From an uncultured Collinsella sp. (GTDB lineage: Bacteria > Actinomycetota > Coriobacteriia > Coriobacteriales > Coriobacteriaceae): a stretch of 35,259 nucleotides of DNA. The notes beneath the pieces were generated by a model. It worked only from the letters and a program-made list of their open reading frames with translations, was not told the origin of the DNA and did not search any database. Within the stretch, counting starts at the first letter, position 1, and every line of letters starts with the position of its first letter. The stretch covers positions 1 through 35,259 of the forward strand of contig CALHWR010000087.1 in NCBI GenBank assembly GCA_938036665.1. Direction: 5' to 3'. Shown here piece after piece: positions 32,040 through 35,259 of the stretch. Made by a program: the position numbers and the translations under genes.

Positions 32040-33170
32040 CTAGGCGCGGTGCCAGTCGGTCAGGCAGGCATCGAGGGAGGCGATGAGCGCATCCTTGTCC
32101 ATGTGACGGCCGATGATGCACAGGCTCGTCATGCGGTCGCCCGTCTCGTCGTCCCAAATCTGCATGATTTCGGGGTTCTCGTCGATGATCTTCTGCTTCT
32201 CGCCCTCGGGCGCGGAATCGACAAACAGACCGTTCTCCATCAGGCGCATCTGGTGGCCGGCCTGCTCAAACATGTAGCACATGTCCGGATTGCCGGTCTG
32301 CCACAGCGGACCCTTGACGCGGATGACCTCGTCGGGCCACTCCTGCTCAACAAAATCGGTGAACTTCTGCAGGTCAAACGGCTTGCGGCGCGAGTACACA
32401 AAGGTCTCGATGTCGTACTCGAGCACCTCGGGGTCGTCGTGCTCCTCGGGATGCTCCATGGCCTCGATCCAAGCGGCGGAGTTGTAGGCGCGCATAAAGT
32501 CGAAGCGGTCGGTATCGAGCAGCTCCTCCATGGGGACCTCGCCGTTTTGGGCCTCGACGATCACGGCGTCTTTCTGCAGGCTGCGCACGATGGCCTTGAG
32601 CTCGGCGATCTGCTCAGGGCTCACGGTATCGGTCTTGTTGAGGATCAGCGTGGAGCAAAACTCGATCTGCTGGATGAGCAGGCTCTCGATGTCGTCCTCG
32701 TCGATATCCTCAGCCAGCAGGTCGCGGCCGCCGTTGAACTCGTCGTACATGCGGGCGCAGTCGACCACGGCCACGATGTTGTCGAGCGCGAGCTTGGGCT
32801 CGCCGCCCACCTTGGCCTCGTCGCAGAAGCTCGAGATGGTGTAGGCGATGGGGATAGGCTCGCAAATACCCGAGGCCTCGATGATGATGTAGTCGAACTT
32901 GCCCGAATCGGCGATGCCCTGCAGCTGGTTGGCCAGGTCGTCCGAAAGCGTGCAGCAGATGCAGCCGTTGGTGAGCGGGATGAGGTCGTCGGTCTCGGAA
33001 AGGCCGCCGTCGGCGATAAGGCTAGCGTCGACGTTGATCTCGCCGATATCGTTGACGATCACGGCGGCGCGGATGCCGCCGTCGTTGGCGAGGATGTGGT
33101 TGAGCAGCGTGGTCTTGCCGGCACCGAGGTAGCCGGTAAGCATGATGATCTTCACGGGTTTGTTGGGCAT
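32040..33170 (-). CDS. CobW/COG0523-family GTP-binding metallochaperone-like protein
   Basis: A 376-residue G3E GTPase. Walker A GYLGAGKTT (13-21), the metal-binding CxCC in NGCICCTLSDDL (C70, C72, C73), IIEASGICEP (about 95-104; the E-x-S-G motif) and NKTD (guanine specificity). A C-terminal CobW_C domain starts near IETFVYSRRKPFDL. COG0523 proteins insert or deliver zinc, cobalt or iron to client enzymes; the client here is unknown. AAAGGAGGG precedes ATG 33170, better than ATG 33191. An acidic loop (LLAEDIDEDDIE, EHPEEHDDPEV) is notable. It lies downstream of the ArsC-like gene, same strand, 86 bases away, with its own terminator. Confidence 0.9.
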   Translation of the reverse strand: MPNKPVKIIMLTGYLGAGKTTLLNHILANDGGIRAAVIVNDIGEINVDASLIADGGLSETDDLIPLTNGCICCTLSDDLANQLQGIADSGKFDYIIIEASGICEPIPIAYTISSFCDEAKVGGEPKLALDNIVAVVDCARMYDEFNGGRDLLAEDIDEDDIESLLIQQIEFCSTLILNKTDTVSPEQIAELKAIVRSLQKDAVIVEAQNGEVPMEELLDTDRFDFMRAYNSAAWIEAMEHPEEHDDPEVLEYDIETFVYSRRKPFDLQKFTDFVEQEWPDEVIRVKGPLWQTGNPDMCYMFEQAGHQMRLMENGLFVDSAPEGEKQKIIDENPEIMQIWDDETGDRMTSLCIIGRHMDKDALIASLDACLTDWHRA

Positions 33171-33256
33171 GTGCCCTCCTTTGTTAGACATGGCTTACAG
33201 TTGAATCTTATGCCAAACGCCTGCTCTTATACCCACGCGCCGACAAATAACACAGG

Positions 33257-33598
33257 CTACTCCCAGGCTCCCCATACATCAGGGCAATAACCGACGGTGG
33301 CCTTTTTGCCGTTGCGCACGATGGGCTCGGCCAGAACCTGCTGGTTCTCGAGTAGCTTGTCGAAGCGCTGGCTGGGGGTGAGGTGCTGGATGAGTGCGAG
33401 CGTCTCCTCGTCCTTAGCCTTGGGGTTGAGCAGCTTGTCGATGCCGCCGACCGCCTGCATCACGCTCGTGAGCTCGCCCTTGCTCATCTCCTTTTCCTTA
33501 AGGTCGATAAACTGCACCTTAATGCGGCGCTCCTTAAAATAGCGCTGGGCCTTCTTGGTGTCGAAGGACTTTTTGGTGCCGAAGATTTGCACGTTCAT
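33257..33598 (-). CDS. ArsC/Spx-like protein lacking the usual cysteine
   Basis: A 113-residue thioredoxin-fold protein of the ArsC/Spx-like family. The N-terminus MNVQIFGTKKSFDTKKAQRY matches relatives that read GTKKCFDTKKA, but here the position-11 cysteine is Ser (TCC instead of TGC or TGT). The only Cys is near the C-terminus (GYCPDVWG, about residue 105). The rest is regular: FKERRIKVQFIDLKEKEMSKGEL, TPSQRFDKLLENQQVLAEPIVRNGKKATVG. Loss of the cysteine suggests it is not an active reductase, or the change is recent. Its ribosome binding site is weak (GGCGGAAC). It is 17 bases downstream of the flavodoxin-like gene and probably in one operon. Confidence 0.82.
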   Translation of the reverse strand: MNVQIFGTKKSFDTKKAQRYFKERRIKVQFIDLKEKEMSKGELTSVMQAVGGIDKLLNPKAKDEETLALIQHLTPSQRFDKLLENQQVLAEPIVRNGKKATVGYCPDVWGAWE

Positions 33599-33615
33599 AT
33601 TTATGTTCCGCCGTT

Positions 33616-34239
33616 CTACCGAATAAAGTTGGTTCGCTCGCGATCGGCCTCGGGGGCTTCGATGCCGGCGGCCTTTCCCGCCTCGATGCAACGCAGCAGC
33701 CAGGCCATGTTTTTACCGATGTTTCGCATGGTGGCAAGGCCCTCGGCGTCCTGGGCGGCCTCGCCCGGCATGGCACCGAAGACGTTGTTCCAGTAGGTGG
33801 ATGCTACCACGGGCATCTGGTTGATGGTGAAGTACTTGTTGAGCACGTCGAAGGTGGTCGACGTGCCGCCGCGACGGGCAACGGCGACAGCGGCGCCCGG
33901 CTTGTGCGTAAAGGCCTTGCTGCCTGCATAGAATGCGCGGTCGAGTGCCGAGAGGATGCGTCCGCTGGGATGTGCGTAGTAGACGGGCGAGCCAAAGACA
34001 AAGCCGTCTGCCTGCTCGGCAGCGGCAATCAGCTCGTTGACCACATCGTCGTCAAAGGTGCAACGGCAATCGAGCTTGCCGCACTGGCCGCAACCAATGC
34101 AATCGCGAATGGGCTTGGCGCCCAGCTGAAACATCTCGGCCTCGATGCCTTCGGCGTTAAGCTGCTCGGCGACCTCGGCGAGTGCGCGGGCCGTGTTGCC
34201 GTTTGCCTTGGGGCTGCCATTGACCAAAAGAACCTTCAT
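33616..34239 (-). CDS. Flavodoxin-like NAD(P)H:FMN reductase family protein
   Basis: A 207-residue protein of the flavodoxin_2/NADPH-dependent FMN reductase group: LLVNGSPKANGNTARAL (phosphate loop, 4-20), then a cysteine cluster DCIGCGQCGKLDCRC (about 46-60), GFVFGSPVYYAHPSGRILSALDRAF (about 79-103) and GAAVAVARRGGTSTTF. The Cys-rich segment is typical of iron-sulfur flavoprotein-type members and of the multimeric flavodoxin group. GAGGGAG precedes the ATG by seven bases. The ArsC-like gene follows. Electron carrier or quinone/azo reductase roles are known for relatives; the partner is not identified. Confidence 0.87.
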   Translation of the reverse strand: MKVLLVNGSPKANGNTARALAEVAEQLNAEGIEAEMFQLGAKPIRDCIGCGQCGKLDCRCTFDDDVVNELIAAAEQADGFVFGSPVYYAHPSGRILSALDRAFYAGSKAFTHKPGAAVAVARRGGTSTTFDVLNKYFTINQMPVVASTYWNNVFGAMPGEAAQDAEGLATMRNIGKNMAWLLRCIEAGKAAGIEAPEADRERTNFIR

Positions 34240-34311
34240 CACAAACTCCCTCTGCTGTCGGTGACTTCTGCAGAGGATTATCGCACGAGCGGGCAGATGG
34301 CGTGGGGCACG

Positions 34312-34452
34312 ATGCCGGCCCCGAGGGCCCACGGCAGGCACGCTTACCAGGTACGAGCGGGATACGGTCCAGAGGATGTTGGAGTGCGGGGCCTCGTGCG
34401 AGCAGATTGTAAGGGGTCTGGGCGGGTCGCCCTCGATGGCGAGCTTTGAGGC
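34312..34452 (+). pseudogene. Decayed N-terminus of an IS30-like transposase
   Basis: In the 334-bp gap before the DUF3784-like gene, two frames join to give MPAPRAHGR (ATG 34312) and, one frame over from about 34340, LTRYERDTVQRMLECGAS then CEQIVRGLGGSPSMASFE. This matches the start of IS30-family transposases, whose helix-turn-helix reads roughly RERD-x-I-x-x-ML-x-x-G-x-S-x-x-x-IA-x-x-LGRSPSTVSRE. The frame break near 34338-34348, the loss of the StvSRE residues (here SMASFE) and the absence of any catalytic part show it is a relic. No flanking inverted repeats were recognised. It marks the left edge of an AT-richer patch. Confidence 0.5.
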
Positions 34453-34573
34453 CTTGGAAGGCGGGCTGCTGCGGCGGCTATGGTTTATACTAAGGCGGTT
34501 GCTATCGAGTAATTCATACTTGGTTTGATTCGATTGTGAATGCGTAACTAGGATGGAAAGCAAAGGAAACTCT

Positions 34574-34894
34574 ATGGAAACAGAGGATGCTGTTTGCTTG
34601 ATGACTTCGATTGCCTTGATTGTCCTTTCAATCCAATACCGAAGAGGAAGATGGCTCTGCTCAATTGCTGGATACGATGTCACAAAAAGGGAGAGCGAGA
34701 TTGATATACGCCCTTACGCAAAGCTGATTTCTTCTGTGACGTTATGGATGGGGCTGCTGTTTTTCTTGTGGGCGGTAGAGGGCTGGGTACGCGATTGGAA
34801 TACCAGCGTTTTTGAAGTTTTGGTTCTACTTCTGTTCAGCTTGGCCTCTTTGTCGTTCGTGCGGCTCGTTAGGTTTGTGTTTATGAGGCGATAG
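34574..34894 (+). CDS. DUF3784-like small membrane protein
   Basis: A 106-residue protein with three hydrophobic segments (about 9-22, 51-67 and 76-96) around GRWLCSIAGYDVTKRESEIDIRPYAK, which has the W/L-I-A-GY-x-x-x-x-x-E layout of the DUF3784 family. Role unknown. The start chosen is ATG 34574, with AAAGGAA upstream; ATG 34553 is an alternative. Base composition is lower in GC than most of the window and codon use more AT-rich, with the IS30-like relic just before it, so it may be acquired DNA. Confidence 0.65.
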   Translation: METEDAVCLMTSIALIVLSIQYRRGRWLCSIAGYDVTKRESEIDIRPYAKLISSVTLWMGLLFFLWAVEGWVRDWNTSVFEVLVLLLFSLASLSFVRLVRFVFMRR

Positions 34895-35178
34895 CCAGCG
34901 GAAGTGGCTGGACGACAAAATGGACCAATGCAGCCAATTGTCAATAGAATTTGATAGGCTTGGCTTAACAGATTTACTCGAGGGCATATCCGTGGCGGGG
35001 GATAGGTTCTATCTTGTTGAGCATTTATTTGCATCAGGCAAAGTAAACCAAGAGTATCGAAACGGTGCCCCCGGGCCCCGGGAGGGACTGAGGGGACGTT
35101 CGGCTAACTGCGGGTACGACCTATTTGCCCAATGTGTTCGGTTGAGATCGGAAATTAACCATCATGCGCCCCATAACG
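34895..35178. other. Non-coding or decayed tail of the AT-rich patch
   Basis: An open frame from 34920 starts MDQCSQLSIEFDRLGLTD and runs as plausible protein for about 48 residues, then meets GC-rich GTGCCCCCGGGCCCCGGG at about 35066 and loses protein character. It has no ribosome binding site. It may be a truncated gene joined to unrelated sequence. The stretch 35070-35178 holds nothing I can identify, apart from a GGGACTGAGGGGACG reminiscent of the GGGAC repeats. Confidence 0.3.
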
Positions 35179-35259
35179 CTAGTCCAGCTTGGTGCCCGGT
35201 ACCTGCGGCGCCTCTTTAATCAGCGCATTAAGTTCGTTCAAAATGGAAACGGGCTGTCG
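35179..35259 (-). CDS. C-terminus of a protein continuing past the window
   Basis: On the minus strand a frame enters at the right edge and ends at TAG (35181-35179). The 26 visible residues read RQPVSILNELNALIKEAPQV then PGTKLD. The amphipathic pattern and the codon use look like a real protein end. It is too short to name. Confidence 0.5.
   Translation of the reverse strand, partial: RQPVSILNELNALIKEAPQVPGTKLD

Overview
The window reads as an ordinary chromosomal stretch of a high-GC anaerobic actinobacterium. Compact genes, AAGGAG-type ribosome binding sites, frequent TACAAT/GACAAT -10 boxes, many single-gene transcription units and numerous short palindromic intergenic repeats with a GGGAC core all suggest the Coriobacteriia, most likely Collinsella or a close relative. 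That placement is inference from style and gene content; there is no rRNA or other marker gene here.

Layout. 1-5.3 kb: a C-terminal gene fragment, a tRNA-dihydrouridine synthase, a glutaredoxin, an XRE/TipAS-type regulator divergent from a TrmO-like tRNA methyltransferase, a MalY/PatB C-S lyase and a PPOX/Nim-like flavoprotein. 5.3-8.2 kb: a BvgS-like hybrid sensor kinase broken by a frameshift. 8.3-10.8 kb: a K+ channel, a LOG-family phosphoribohydrolase and a divergent CLC channel. 10.8-12.9 kb: a YtrA-type GntR / ABC ATPase / ABC permease operon with a frameshift in the ATPase and a palindromic operator. 13-16.3 kb: RF3, then a VUT-type transporter coupled to an SDR. 16.3-20.4 kb: uracil-DNA glycosylase, an EamA exporter divergent from a LysR regulator, and a MATE exporter. 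20.6-24 kb: RlmA- and RsmJ-type rRNA methyltransferases, a four-helix membrane protein, a 47-aa membrane peptide, a small Cys-rich protein and a GNAT. 24.1-24.25 kb: a candidate structured RNA. 24.3-31.9 kb: a TetM-like translational GTPase, then two paralogous AAA ATPases on opposite strands bracketing a UvrA-like ABC protein, with a near-identical 31-bp palindrome at every gene boundary, then TrmL. 32-35.26 kb: a CobW GTPase, an ArsC-like protein lacking its usual cysteine, a flavodoxin-like protein, a decayed IS30-like transposase start and an AT-richer patch with a DUF3784-like membrane protein.

The themes are translation and RNA modification (Dus, TrmO, RF3, RlmA, RsmJ, TrmL, TetM-like GTPase), small-molecule export (EamA, MATE, ABC) and redox proteins. 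The most unusual material is the palindrome-partitioned ATPase/UvrA-like/ATPase block, the habit of palindromes overlapping stop codons, the 10-bp-phased repeats before both ATPase genes and the candidate RNA at 24.14-24.25 kb.
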